From: Caenorhabditis elegans
Taxonomy: Eukaryota > Nematoda > Chromadorea > Rhabditida > Rhabditidae
Length of the DNA stretch: 64,000 nucleotides
Direction of reading: 5' to 3'
Assembly: GCF_000002985.6 (NCBI RefSeq)
Contig: NC_003281.10
Coordinates: 5,394,001-5,458,000 of the forward strand
Below are positions 1-12,135 of the stretch, one piece after another. Numbering within the stretch: position 1 is the stretch's first letter; every line of letters begins with the position of its first letter. Under the pieces are notes generated by a model. That model was given only the letters and a program-made list of their open reading frames with translations. It ran no database searches and was not told where the DNA came from. A program made the position numbers and the translations under genes.

Positions 1-3000
1 TCATCGTCAATTGTAGTAACACATGGTTTGATGTGTAGCCAGTCATAGTTGAGAAGAGATTGTCGAAGTTGGGGAGATTCACCACGCAACATTTCTTCCT
101 TCATTTTTGTTGCGATTCTGAATATTTGGAAATTTGAATCATTAAGAAAATAGTTTATTGAAAAAGTTATTTGTGCTGTTTTTAAAACATTTTAAAAATA
201 AAATTCGAGCACACTTTTGTAATGCCAGAAACCAGAAAAAACTCACGAAGAAGCGAAAAATCGGAATTGATAATCCTTAAAGTGTAATCTACAAATTCTG
301 GGCCGCTTCTCTCGATAGTCTTCCCAAAGTTCGTAAACCTCTTTGAGTACAAATTCCCTATCTGGACCAAGAAGTTCTTCCCATTTGATAAAATAGAAAA
401 CTTTGATGAATTCCAGCAAATGAACCGCCGTTTTTCGAGCCTTTTCGGCGTCCGTTCGGTATGAACTGAAATTTTAAATTGCATTTTAAGATAATATCCG
501 AAAAAATAAACACTTACTCTAAATGTGAAAGTTGGAATTTTGCACACGGATCGCTGAGAGATTTTGCAAAGAACATCTGGCCTTCGTCAGTTCTGGAATA
601 ATTGAATAAATATTTTCTCGAATATTTTTTGCGATAAACTTTTAGTTCTCGGTGTTTTTTCCATGAAAAACGAAGGATATTTCAGCTAAATATTGCAAAA
701 TGTCTAGTTCGACTCTTAACTTTCTAATTTCCGGGTAGTAGTAGGGAAGGCTGACCAATCAGCAAAATTATTCTATCCCGCCTATTAAATTTTTAAAAAA
801 ACTTACACATTCCTCAACCAATTCGCATATTGCTTTTCCATTTTATCCCGCTTCACTTGATGCTTGCATTTTCTACAAACCTCCTGTTCTCGAACGAAAT
901 CTTCAAAGTCAGATTCTGAGCTCATTTCGGGAGCCTCAAGTTTCAGATTCTGTAAATAAACCAGGGTTAACTAGAATCATTACAACATGAAATACCTCTA
1001 GAGCAGCTTTCATTGAAGTATCATAGTCCTGTTCGGTGAATTTGACGCGTTTCAGTGGCTGCAGAGGCTTGGGATACTGCAGCTTCAGCTTTCGACGACG
1101 CTTCGCGAGCTCTCGCATCATTGGGGTGTGCTTGTTGAACTCTACAGGTGGAACAATAGGATCTTCGACTTCTTCTGCTTTTTCTTTTTCTTCTGACACT
1201 GGCACTACGTGCGCAGCTTCATCTTCAGCGCGTTCCGCTTGAAGACGCTGCTGATACACCTGATCAGTCTCCCAGGGATGTCGGGTTCCCGGGATGATAG
1301 GAACATCTTCAGTCTCAGGAAAGAACGGCACATTCAGATCTTCTTGACACGATTCGAACAGATCCTCTTCAGAAGAGAACATATCAGAGTCCATCGGCGG
1401 ACATTTCTGCATTAATTTCATGTCATTAGGCGTCTGTTCATTATTCAGTGACCCAAAAAGCTCACTGCCCACTGATAGATTTCTCTGCCGCTGTTGAGAA
1501 GTCTGAGAGCCCGGGAGATCAATAACGAGAATGTGATCCCTGGTGTCATTCAGCTTAGAAATCAATTGAGTACTGCCATGGCCATTGACCAACAGCACCT
1601 TTTCCACCGGCTTCTCAGGCAATGAAGAGCACTCAAAGAGCAAGTTGGCCGCCGATGGAGCACAATCTCCATTAGTGATCGGAGCCAAATCATACCCATC
1701 CCCACTGATCGTGACGGGTCTGGAACGGGGTGGGCGGCCAGTTATTCTAGTGAATATTGGGTTAGCATATGACGTGATAATTGGTGGCTCAACAACTATT
1801 GGAGCCTCTGGCAGAGGAGCTGAAGAACTACTACTTTTCCTCGATGGTGTGTCTTCCCCGGGTAGTGGTGGTTCTGGTGGAGGTGGAGGTAGATCACAAT
1901 TTTCAGCTGGCGCCGCAGGTACAGGATCAGGGGACTGCGGGCGGGTGGCTGAAGGTGATGAGAACCGGGAACTGGGACACGAGGAGACCGGGGACACGGG
2001 CGGTGTGGAGAATCTTGAGGAGGACGGTGGTGGAGAGGGAACGGCGCCTTCGATGCAAATGCAAATCGCTTCTGCATACCCATTGATAGTGCATTGTTGC
2101 TGATGTTCTTCCCCACCAGAAGACGAGTATACCATTGAACTGCTTACCTTTTTGAACTTCTTCATCTTGTGAACAATTTCTGGTGATGGCTGGAAAATTA
2201 GAAAGTTTGAATATTCAGAAAAAAAAAAAATTTAAATCCTTATCAGGGAGCTTCTAACCTAATTTGTACAAATTTCTACATACTCAAAAAAAAATCATAT
2301 TTTTAATCAAAAGTTTCAGATTTCCTATCACAAATTTTTGAAGAAAAATCATCATGATTTCAAATAATTTGTCAGTTGCAACTTTAAACTGTAATTTTGT
2401 TTTGGAAACCGTATTTTTTGGCTCTCAAAGTATGAACTTAATTTTCAATTTAAAATTCCAAAACTGACACTGTCCCGTTTCAAATACAAATCTCCAGTTG
2501 CATGTGGCGTGGGTAGTCGGAGCTCAGGCTGAGCTGACAATTCATCATGAGATGTAGATTCTTCTTCTTCATCAGCAGACAAAGATCTTTCTATCTCTGG
2601 ATTGTATCCTTCACAGATTTTCGTTTCTGAAACTTCAAGAGCAGCAGCACGTGGAACAAAGAATTCCGAAGATGACGAGGAAGATGACGATGATCGTGTA
2701 CTTTTTGAGAAAGAATCATCTGAGAGACTTGAAACGTGGAATTCATCAGAAGAAACATCGATAGAGTAGAAAGACTTTTTTTCGGTTGTCATTTTTCTGG
2801 CGAGCTCGGCGAGCTGTTTGTTCTGCTTACGGGCTTTCTTCTTCTTCAGTTCCGAACGTGACTGGAAACAATTTGTGAATATAAATAGTTTTGGAAATAT
2901 GTTTTTTAGAAATAAAATAAATCGGCAAAGTTGCTGAAATTTTGAAATGTTTTAAAAAATATATGTTTTAATTATACCGTTTGTGAGGTACAGTAAAATT

Positions 3001-4424
3001 AAAATAACTTCAATTTCGATTTATTTGAAAATTGGTAAAAAATATTTAAACTTCAAACAATGAAGCCTAAATTTCAGAGTCAGAAATAAAGTTTACAAAA
3101 AAAATGTTCCAAAACACAAAAAATTATAATTTATACTATCTTCACCACTAAATTTTATAGAATCAACCATTTGAAAGATATTCAAAAACTCAAAATAAAC
3201 CAGCCAATTTTTTTTGGTTTTGTCAGAGCTAATCCCCCATATAGTTTCAAAAAATTTTCATAATTTTTTTAAGAGAAATTTTAAAAAAACGATGACCTAT
3301 TTTCCGTGGATTTTCGTAAAGTTTTCCAAATTTTCTCACCATTCCCAAAATCATCAGTGCCTTCTGCGCATACGTCAATTGAGCTGGTGCCTTCAATACT
3401 TCACCCTCTCGTTCTGTAGGTTTTTCCGGTGTTGCGTTTAGCAGGGCTCTTTCGTCAACTTTTCGGGATTCTTCTTGCTCCTCTTCCTCCGCTTCTTGAT
3501 GTTCCTCATCAGAACTACCAGCAAATGTGAACCTTTTCACATCCATCAAATGTTCTTTGACTACCGCACTGAGGAACGTCGGTGACGTGACTCGCTCATT
3601 CTCAAGCTTCAAGTCCCACTGGAGCCCAATTGGTCCAATCGATTTGATGTAATTGTCTCCAAAGAGGTTCTCATCCCAGGGCTCATCTTTATCCTCTTCC
3701 GACTCGTCGAGTACAGATTCTTGCTCATCTTCTTGATCTTCTTCTATTTCTTCTTCAGGCATAACTTCCTCCTCTTCTTCTTCATCATCCAACTCCTCCG
3801 ATGACTCTCTGTGCACTTCTTCCACCTCTCCTTCATACTCCTCATCTACTTCTTCCTCCTCTTCAAACAACTCTTCTTCTTCATCTAAAATCTCCTCATC
3901 CTCATCTTCTTCCTGAATCTGCTCAAGCTTCCTTTTCCGGGATCCTTCCAATTGCTCCTCTTGAACTCTCACCTCGTTCTTGGGAGGAGGTGGAGGATTC
4001 AAGTAATATTTCACTAGATCAGTCCGATCCTCGTCTTCCCTATCTTCAACTTCATCTTCTGAGGTTCCTTTGATATTATCATGCTGTTCGGTAATCACAT
4101 CCTGGAGCTGGGAGAACAGAGAATCCCGTACTTCTGCTTCGGCAATTTCCTTTGAACTAAACGCCGCCGGATCTTCTTCCTCCCCGTCATCTTCACTAGC
4201 CACCGGTGGCTCCGTCAAAGCTAGAATCCTTTTTGGCACAAAATCTCCAGGTTTCCGTAGTCGTTCCTTATAAATATCTACCAAATGCTTTGCCCAAGGT
4301 GTATCCCAATCATCGCAAGGAACCTCGCCAAACTTGTCGCGAATCAGTTTTGTCGCAGTCGACCATTCGATATCTTCTTCTGGGCTTTCTTCGGAATCCG
4401 TGTCTAGTCGAGAGGCATCTACTC
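1..4424 (-). other. Acidic/proline-rich C-terminal extension of the WDR24 gene
   Basis: The zinc-finger exon ends at 4544 with donor A|GTAAGC in phase 1. The next exon starts at 4424 after TTTCCAG and supplies the two missing bases, so the reading frame continues (EPTTNRVDASRLDTD). Later exons are about 4424-3340, 2861-2469, 2189-996, 949 to about 807, about 597-516, about 475-245 and 117 to beyond base 1. Every join I phased exactly down to 949 is in frame; the last three I read less exactly. The first exon is very acidic (long Glu/Asp runs). The 2861 exon opens with a Lys-rich stretch (ELKKKKARKQNKQ) and a Ser run. The 2189 exon is proline-rich (PPPPPEPPLPGED). The last exons have a CxxC pair (VCRKCKHQV) and helical, aromatic-rich sequence. 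I do not recognise this part. It could be a separately named gene, but there is no in-frame Met early in the 4424 exon to start one. Confidence 0.7.
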
Positions 4425-7400
4425 CTGGAAATTGAAAAAATAATAGTGGAAAAGACAAGAAAACAAGACAATTAAATAATTTTAATTGTGAATTTCTAAA
4501 AATGTAATGCTTCTAAAAGGTTTGATATTTCAAAAATGCTTACTATTAGTAGTTGGCTCAGTTTGCTCAAGATGATTGAACTTTCGATGCCCTTTCCGTA
4601 TTTCATCATTTCCAATAAAAGTTCTTTCCATATCTGGCCACGTATTCTGTCCACATGTACATGGACATCCAACAAATGCACATTCTTTTGTCTTTTGGAA
4701 CCATTGATAGGCGTGGTCTGTGTGCATACAGTGACCACATACATTACATTGAAATGTCATTCCAACAATACCGAACCGGCTGAAAATTATTATTTATGTT
4801 GAAAAATGTTTTTAAAAAATTTAAAAAAATTAAATTTAATTGGTGTCCAAAATGTCCACTATTGGATTTTTTTGAGTTTGAGTTTAAACCGAATATTTGT
4901 AGAAACAATATAAAAAACAGTTTCCGTTCTTTTAAATCAGATGCTATGGAATTGGCTTCATTTCTATTGAGAAACAATTTTCTCACTTGGACCAAAAACA
5001 AATTTTGGCAACTTTGTTTAAATCTTGATTCATTAAAAATTTTCAGAAATCGAGAGTCTATATATTTTCCAAAAAAAAACGATAGTATCCCACTTTAAAT
5101 CATTCCAAATATTGTTTATCTTTAATTTTCAGCTGAAAATGTATATATTCACTTACCAAACAGTACAATCCGCTTGAGCAAGAGCCTCGCATTTTGTGCA
5201 TCGCCCATTTACAATCAGTGCATCACAATCAGCATGAGCCAACTGAATAGTAGTGTTCTCACGGGATACAGAACTAATACTGTCAAGAGGGCAGTATTTT
5301 CGAATTTTGGCGCAGACGAGGAATAGTTCAAGACGATGGAGCATTTCTGAAATAAAGTTAAAAACTATATAAGTTATTGATGGGTACCGATTTAAAGGAT
5401 AGGAGGTACATTACTTTTCTCCAGTGTTCATTCGAGATTTTTTTTCGAGTTAATTTTTTGGATTTTCAAAACAAAAAAAAACACTCAAAAATAACTTGAA
5501 AAATCACTAGAAAAAAGTAATGGAGTCTCTCGTCTTGCAATCGGATGTACACTAATATTTAATGTGCCTTCTTCTATCTATGATTCCCTACACATTTCTG
5601 GCACATTATTAAATATATATTTATATATATTCTTTTAATTCTTTCACTTACCCATATAACACTGAATCCACCCATTAACCGTATATGGATCAACTGCATC
5701 AAGAAGCCGTTTTCCACAAACCATTGAAATGGCTGCACACGTCTGCATATCTCCCTGCTCGGCGTGATAGAGCAACAATCGATAGATTTCGAGCATCGGG
5801 GACCACGCCTGGAAGTCCGCTTCCGTGTCGTTTAACTCTCGGTGGAGCTCTTCGTACTCTTCGTCGTCTGGAAGATAGTTTAATTATTTGAAAACAAATT
5901 TTTCAGAATATCACTTACTCGTCGGCTGCTTCTTTGCTTTGCAGAAGAATCTCCGCTCTTTTTCCTCGTCTCTGAGCTCATAGGCTTCGTCTCGTAGACC
6001 CATAAACTCGTTGTAATGCAAGATTTCTCTGAAAATTTCAAATTTTTCGTATTTCTCGTGCAAAAATCGCAAAAGTTTAAGTTTGAAAAGAACTTCCAAA
6101 AATTTGAAAAAGACGTTTCCCCAAAAAAACTCACTGTTTTCCCCCTTTGAAATTCGCTTCTCCAGCTCCAAAATAGAAATCGGTTGCCGCAATGGCCTTT
6201 TTCTTCTTTTTTTTCTTCTTTGCTGTATTCCGATTAACATCTGGAGCCATTTTATCAATTTCTCGTCGATCATTATCACCATCACCAATTTTTTCATTAT
6301 CAGAGCCCTCTTCAGATTCTGATGAACTCGAGAACTTGAGAAATGCAGTAACATGTTGTGTATTTTCAAGTCTTTGTGTTACTTGCTTCTTCACATCATC
6401 TCGATAATGATCGTTCAGATTCGCAAGCCATCGACGACCTTCTTCTGCTAACTCCTTTTTTCGTCTGAAATATCAAATGTTCAGTTTTAGGTTTCAGTAA
6501 ACCTAGAGGATTTTTCATAAATGTCATGTTTTTCAACGGAAACATTTTTAGAAAAATACTATAATTAGGTTCAATAATGATCGTTTAGAAATATTCTAAA
6601 ATTCCAAATTACGTTTGAGATTTCTAATTTAAATAAGCTTAACTATAAATTTCAGAAATAATTTTGAAACATTTTTTCTGGATTTTTTAGACAATAGTTT
6701 CTGAAAAATAGGTTCCTTTTTCTATTTAAACCACTAAAAACTCACACAACCCAAGCCCGAATAACTCGTTCTTTTTCTTCAGCCGACAATCGATCATATT
6801 CTTCTTGAATATGTGCTTGTTCACACAATGCTTCTACGAGTCGCCACGTTTGTGCCACGTGTTCGAGTCCATTTTTCCGAGCAACTTTAGAGTTTGTCTC
6901 ACATAATTGCATAATCTCGACTCCGCCAATCAAATATTTCTCGGCAATTTTATAGAAAGTTGTTGGTGGAAGACTGTGGGTAAGTGATTCGGGTACACCA
7001 AACGAGACCAAGGATTTGATTGGTTTAAAGAACGATTCATATGGAATTTGGCGGATTGCCTTCTTTGATTTTGGACCACACATCTTAGCTTCAAGGTCTG
7101 CGTCATTTTTCGCGTGAATCTCCGAATTGACTGCCAATCCCATTGTTCCATCGGGAGTAATGTCAAATGCAACATCGCATGCAAAGGATATTGGAGCCTA
7201 GAAAAAAGTACTGTGATTTTAGGAATTTGTAGAAAATATAATACAACTCGGAAAAATGCCGTAGAATGAGGATATTTCAGGAATGCTTATTAAGTAAAAA
7301 ATAATTAAATCTACTTTAACTACAAATTAGTATATTAAAAAATTATGAAATTGCAAACCTACAGTATTCCAAAAATAATTAAAAACAAAATTCAATTTTT

Positions 7401-10400
7401 TTAAATTGAAAATATAACTAAAAATTGTTTTTCAAAAGTTTTTGGAAACTTTCTTAATCGTCAATAATATAACCAAAAAGTTGTTTTCTCTTTAAATTGC
7501 ATTTTGTTCAAAATTTTGTGCTAATAAAGATAGCGTCATTCAAACACCAAAAAACCATCGAACAAAAAAGTAAACAAAAAGAACGGAAAACTTACATGAC
7601 CCGAATCAATGTTATGAAGAACAACAAGGCCATCTTTACCGCATGTCATGAAAACATCAAAGTCAGTACTTGGCCAACATGCATCTGTTACACTGTCTCT
7701 GTGTTCATCATATGTGACATACGGTAGATAGGGCCTCCGAACATCCCATACGTGCACGGACGTTTCATTTACACCTGGAAATAAAATTATTTTCTCTGAA
7801 TTTTTTCATCAGTGGGGAATTTGTATTAACAGTACTTGACAGAGCAGCAATTTATAAGATTTTTCAAAATTGCCAGTCAAAGTTTTGGCGAACCCAAAAT
7901 TTGGAAAAAATTGGATTAACAGCTTTACACCAAAAATGTTTAATTTCTGATTGTTTTGGTTTACAGTAAAATGTTTGTAAACCCTCTTTTAAAAAATCTT
8001 ACTTGCGCACGTGGCCAAATGATATGGTCGATCCGGTCGCCAAGCAACTCTTCCCAGTGGTGCAGTCGTCTCAACAACTGATATACGATTCAATTCAGGA
8101 CCCGTCCATTCCCAAATCTGTAATTTTTCACATATTTTTAAAGATAATTTAGCACTTTAACCCACCTTAACCATTTTATCTCTTCCACCACCTGTGGCAA
8201 TAAGCGTCCGATTGTGAGGATTCAGTGATAAAGTGGAAACGAATGAACGGTGAGCAACTTTTTGAAAAACCCATCTGAAATTTGTTTTTTTTTTTTCAAT
8301 TTTTCAAATTTATTATAACTTGTATTTTAAGCGTCATTGAACATGTTTACAAAAAATCTTAATTTGCAAATAAATAAAATTTTTAATTATGTTTCAATCC
8401 AAAAGTGCATGCAAAATTTCAATTATGAAGACTCATGGTCTTGGGTTCTTAAGGTTTTTTTTAAAAACAATGTCCCATTAAAAAAAAGAGACAAAGTGTT
8501 AGTAATAAATAAAATGCAATCGAACATAACTGTCCTTTCTGGGATAAGTCAATTGAAAATGGAACGAGGTCTTCTCTTCTACACTACTATTACTACATCT
8601 CGTGACGTCCTCACAGGGTGCTCGTAAATTGAGTTGTTCACCCTAAAGATAGAATGCCCCAAAAATCCAGAGGCCATTGCTGGCGGAACAGAGAAAGAAA
8701 TGAATGAATGGAGCATCGAATTATGACTGCTGCACTCTTTTACTCAACAAATGATGCAAATGGGTACAAAGCAGGGGCGGAAAAGGGACGAATGTCAGAG
8801 ACTTATGTAGGAATGTAGGATTATAAAGAGGTTTCATCTTACACAAAATGAAAAAATTTTTTTGTTTAACTGAAAAGGTTACGAAATAATATTCTGTAAA
8901 ATGTTATGGAGGATGTGGTTGTAAACGTTATAAGCTTCTAGTTTTTTTAAAGAGAAAACGAGCATGCCTATTGATTTTGATACTTTTCGCACCAAATTTT
9001 ATTGGAACTTTTTAAAAATAGTGTACACTACTGAGTACTACTGGCACTACTACTGTAGAACTACTGTAGGGTTACATTGGTCTATAAAAAATTTAGTTTC
9101 GAGATTTTGGAGAGGCATTTGTTAGGGAGTTGGTGGGGAATAATCTCAAAATACTGTAGTGGCACTATAGAGATACTGTGGGATTACAGTAGAATTACTG
9201 TAGTTTGGGAAAATTAGAGCTACCACAGTTTTTCCAGTTTAAGATTTTTTGCGCTTTGTTATGTCAAACTTTTGGAATTTATTTTTTTCCAGTCAAAACG
9301 ATTGATTATCTTTGCTTCTTTGGAAATTTATTATTGGTTGAAAGCGGTCGAATTTCGCTAGATTTGTAAAATAAAAAAATAAACCTTCTTGTCTGTCTCA
9401 AATCCCATAGACGAAGAACTCCACCATCATCACCCGTAAAAAAGTAATCATCGAATCCCGGAGCTTTGCACATCGCCACATCACGTATCGATTCGCAGTT
9501 TCTATCACTGAAAGTTTAGAATTTCCATTATGGGAGATTAAGTAAAAAAGAAGTGACAAATAAATAGAACAAAAACTTTAAAAATTCTAGACTTTTTGAA
9601 ATTTTTCTTTGTTTTTTGTACTCTTCAAAATTTGATAGCAAAAACCGGACAAACCAAATAAATATATATTTTTAAAGAATTTATTTTCCACATTGGTTTT
9701 TTTGCACAAAATATCAATTTTCAGCTACAAAAAATCATACCTAAAAGTGAGCTGATGATTGTCTTTAACCCGCATATCATATGATTTAACAGTACAGTCC
9801 CGTGACCCGGACACCAAAATATATGGAGTTGTTGCATGCCAATCGAGGCATGTTGCCGATCTTTCATGAGACTTGAACACTGATTCTGGAAAATGAGATT
9901 ATTGAGATGAAAGTCAATTAAATTAACTTACTATTTCTCCTAGAAATGTTCCAACATACTATTGAACCGTTTGACGACGTCGTGGCAATGTATTGATCTG
10001 AAAATTATTACATTTTTATGAGCTCAGCTTCAGGATTTTTAATTTCGATACTTTTTGGTATACACTACTTTTGAAGTAACTTTTCTCTACTGGCAATTAC
10101 CTTTATCTACAACTGGGATATACAGTTCTGGCTAAAAAATATCCCTTTTAGTTTTTTGATACATTTTCAAATATTTACAACTCCGAATCTACAACCGTTA
10201 TCGAAATGTTTTTAACTAAAAAAACCAGATTGTCTGTTTGTTTTTGTATTTTGAATTTTTCACTAAAGTATTTCTAGTTTCGGAGTTATAATTTTTTTGA
10301 AAAATTAGAAAAGGTATACAAAAACTAAAAGGGCATATATGTTCATATAGTACTGTAGTTGGGCAAGTGTCTTTGCTGTGAAGCGTTTATCTTTGCAGTA

Positions 10401-12005
10401 ATTCAAAATAGCCAGAAAAGGCTAAACAAAAATATGTTTTACTATCTTGTCAACACTTTAATATTTCAAACGCATCATCTCTACTCAACTACTTTTTGGA
10501 AAAATTATGAAAAAAAATAAAATTTACAAAAAATTTTAAAAATGTTTTTGCATTTTTGATTTAAAAAAAAAGTGTTTCCCTACCATAAAGTTGATTCCAT
10601 TTGACATTTTGTGCCGAATAAAGAATATTGACTTTTCCTTTTCGATATACTCGCATGTCGAGATCCTTTACAATCGATGGACCTTCGATGAGATCGTTTG
10701 TCGAATTTTGAATTTTGATAATCTGTAGAACACCTCGAATTCCTGACACTACAACTCGATCTTTTTCCCGATTAAGGCTCATTGCATCAACTGGGTCATA
10801 CAAATCAATGACTCGTTTGTTTTCTGGCGTCGGATCCTTGAAATGAGACTGGCGGATTATTAGAAAAACTCTGAGATTTATAAAATATTTACCTCGCCTT
10901 CGGTGGAACTTCTTCCATATTCTGCAAACAAAATCTCGGGCGACGGTTTTTTAAACACATTGTTGGGATCCGGTTCTTCCATGTGCTGGAAATTTGGATT
11001 TTCAAATGAAAAATTTTTGAAAAAAATCAAACATCCGTGGGCCTCAATCCGGATATTTTCCAAACTATAGTTATAACTATTAGTCAAAAATAGAAAAAAA
11101 AATCACCTTGCTTTTTTAGTATTTGATTAGATTTTTTTAAAGAAAAAAAGGTGAAGTACTGTATTACGGGACCATGAGATCATGAGAATGCCTATTTACT
11201 GGCGCGAAAATATTGGCAGGCCGCGGCAGCTAGAGAGCGTGTGGCAAAGAGAGACGCAGGTCTCTTCGCTACGAGATATTTGCCGCCAGAAAAGTAGGCA
11301 TTCTCATGATCTCATGTTCCCGTAATAAATGGGGATTTTAATATGAAATACTCAGAATGATCCCAAATACCAATATATCACAAAAGAAAAACGAAAAAAG
11401 ATGTGTAAAGTTTGAAACATATTTTTGAACTTTTGCTATCCCTCATTTGAATGTATTTTTGAAAAAATTCTAAAATTGGTATTTCTCCAACAGAATTAAA
11501 TATTTATATTAAAGTTTGGATCCTATTTCATACAGGAAATAAAAATTTGACTTTTTTGAGCAATAGGTCCCTCAAAACGTTTTTCGATTTTTTGGTTTTT
11601 TTTTTGAGCCAACCGTGAAAATCGAAACAACGAAAAACATGAAATCCGATAAACGATAAGAGTTAGTTTTTTAATTTTCCAAAAAAATCTAAAAACTAAA
11701 AATTTTCGGGTTTTCAGAAAACCGAAAAACCTTGAGGTATACCGCACACCCCTCTGGGGCTTGTGAGTGCAAAATAGCGACCGCGCTCTGTTGACACGCG
11801 CGAGAAAGACGAGACGGAGACGAGGGCAGATACTCTCCTTTTGCGGTAGTTTGAATTTAGATTTTCTTTGTTTGTTCGTCTTTTGGTGTTGGCAAAAGTT
11901 GATAACGAAATTTTTAGAGAAAAACGAAAATACTTGCTCATTCTTCTTGTTTCGAAAGTTTTTTTTTAAATTCAGAAAAAAGTAATCTGAACTTACAATT
12001 TTCAT
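1..12005 (-). CDS. WDR24 orthologue (GATOR2 subunit) with long C-terminal extension, partial at left edge
   Basis: WDR24 is the WD40 and zinc-finger subunit of GATOR2, which relieves GATOR1 inhibition of mTORC1 at the lysosome when amino acids are present. Exons run right to left. WD40 repeats lie between about 10850 and 7540, for example HVWDVRRPYLPYVTY, which matches the WDR24 'WDxxRP' blade. An exon at 7199-6743 carries SKVARKNGLEHVAQTW, close to human WDR24 HNAKVARELGRNQVAQTW. The exon near 5870-5653 has LLYHAEQGDMQTCAAISMV, and 5346-4544 encodes the Cys/His finger (CTKCEALAQADC, CGHCMHTDHAYQWF, CPCTC). The start chosen is 12005: MKI followed by a perfect GTAAGT donor, joining in phase to HMEEPDPNN. 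An alternative is Met at about 10979, three bases after TTTCCAG, which would suit trans-splicing. The WD/finger part is about 890 residues. It then splices in frame into roughly 1,070 further residues and leaves the window at base 1. Confidence 0.86.
5411..5521. repeat. Imperfect inverted repeat (hairpin) in a WDR24 intron
   Basis: The left arm begins ATTACTTTTCTCCAGTG near 5412. The right arm, read on the minus strand from 5521, begins ATTACTTTTTTCTAGTG. The arms stay recognisable for about 45 bases and then meet in an A/T-rich centre. It lies wholly inside an intron. It resembles a decayed fold-back element. Confidence 0.6.
8280..9390. other. 1.1 kb WDR24 intron with a GC-richer island and TACTGTAG repeats
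   Basis: This intron lies between the WD-repeat exons that end near 9390 and restart near 8275. At 8590-8830 the base composition is less A/T-rich than in flanking introns, and AGGGTG...CACCCT can pair around 8616-8645. From about 9020 to 9210 the motif CTACTGTAG or ATTACTGTAG recurs several times in both orientations, a common low-complexity repeat style in worm introns. I see no coding potential in phase with the gene. Confidence 0.5.
11162..11327. mobile_element. MITE-like element with ~35-bp terminal inverted repeats
   Basis: The left end reads TATTACGGGACCATGAGATC and the right end, reverse-complemented, reads TATTACGGGAACATGAGATC. Identity continues through CATGAGAATGCCTA on both sides, giving arms of about 35 bases with few mismatches. 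The 166-bp unit begins and ends with TA, which fits a TA target site as used by Tc1/mariner-type transposases. No coding capacity. It sits in the first intron of the WDR24 gene. Confidence 0.8.
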
Positions 12006-12135
12006 GGTAGAAGTTGAAATTTGAAAACTTATAGAATAAGATTGAAAACGAAATATATTACGTACAAAAATTTGCTGATAACACTGCCGGGCGCCCGGCG
12101 CAGTACTATTTCTACGATAACCCCCTCATCGGCAA
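12006..12135. promoter_or_regulatory. Shared divergent promoter region between WDR24 and the DRAM-like gene
   Basis: Only about 130 bp separate the two proposed start codons. The region holds a perfect 14-base GC palindrome, GCCGGGCGCCCGGC, at 12086-12099, in an otherwise A/T-rich setting. No clear TATA box is seen. Its role as a bidirectional promoter is inferred from gene orientation. If WDR24 instead starts at about 10979, the spacing is larger. Confidence 0.55.

Noticed and set aside
1585..2103. 172-codon plus-strand ORF rich in Gly
   Set aside because: It is the reverse-strand shadow of the Pro-rich WDR24-tail exon (CCN codons read as NGG).
4427..4458. Alternative start Met at 4458 for a separate acidic protein
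   Set aside because: The added residues MSFPLLFFQFPG are a translation of the intron polypyrimidine tract and acceptor, so a start there is unlikely.
8337..8627. 96-codon plus-strand ORF in a WDR24 intron
   Set aside because: A/T-driven composition, no splice partners, no domain.
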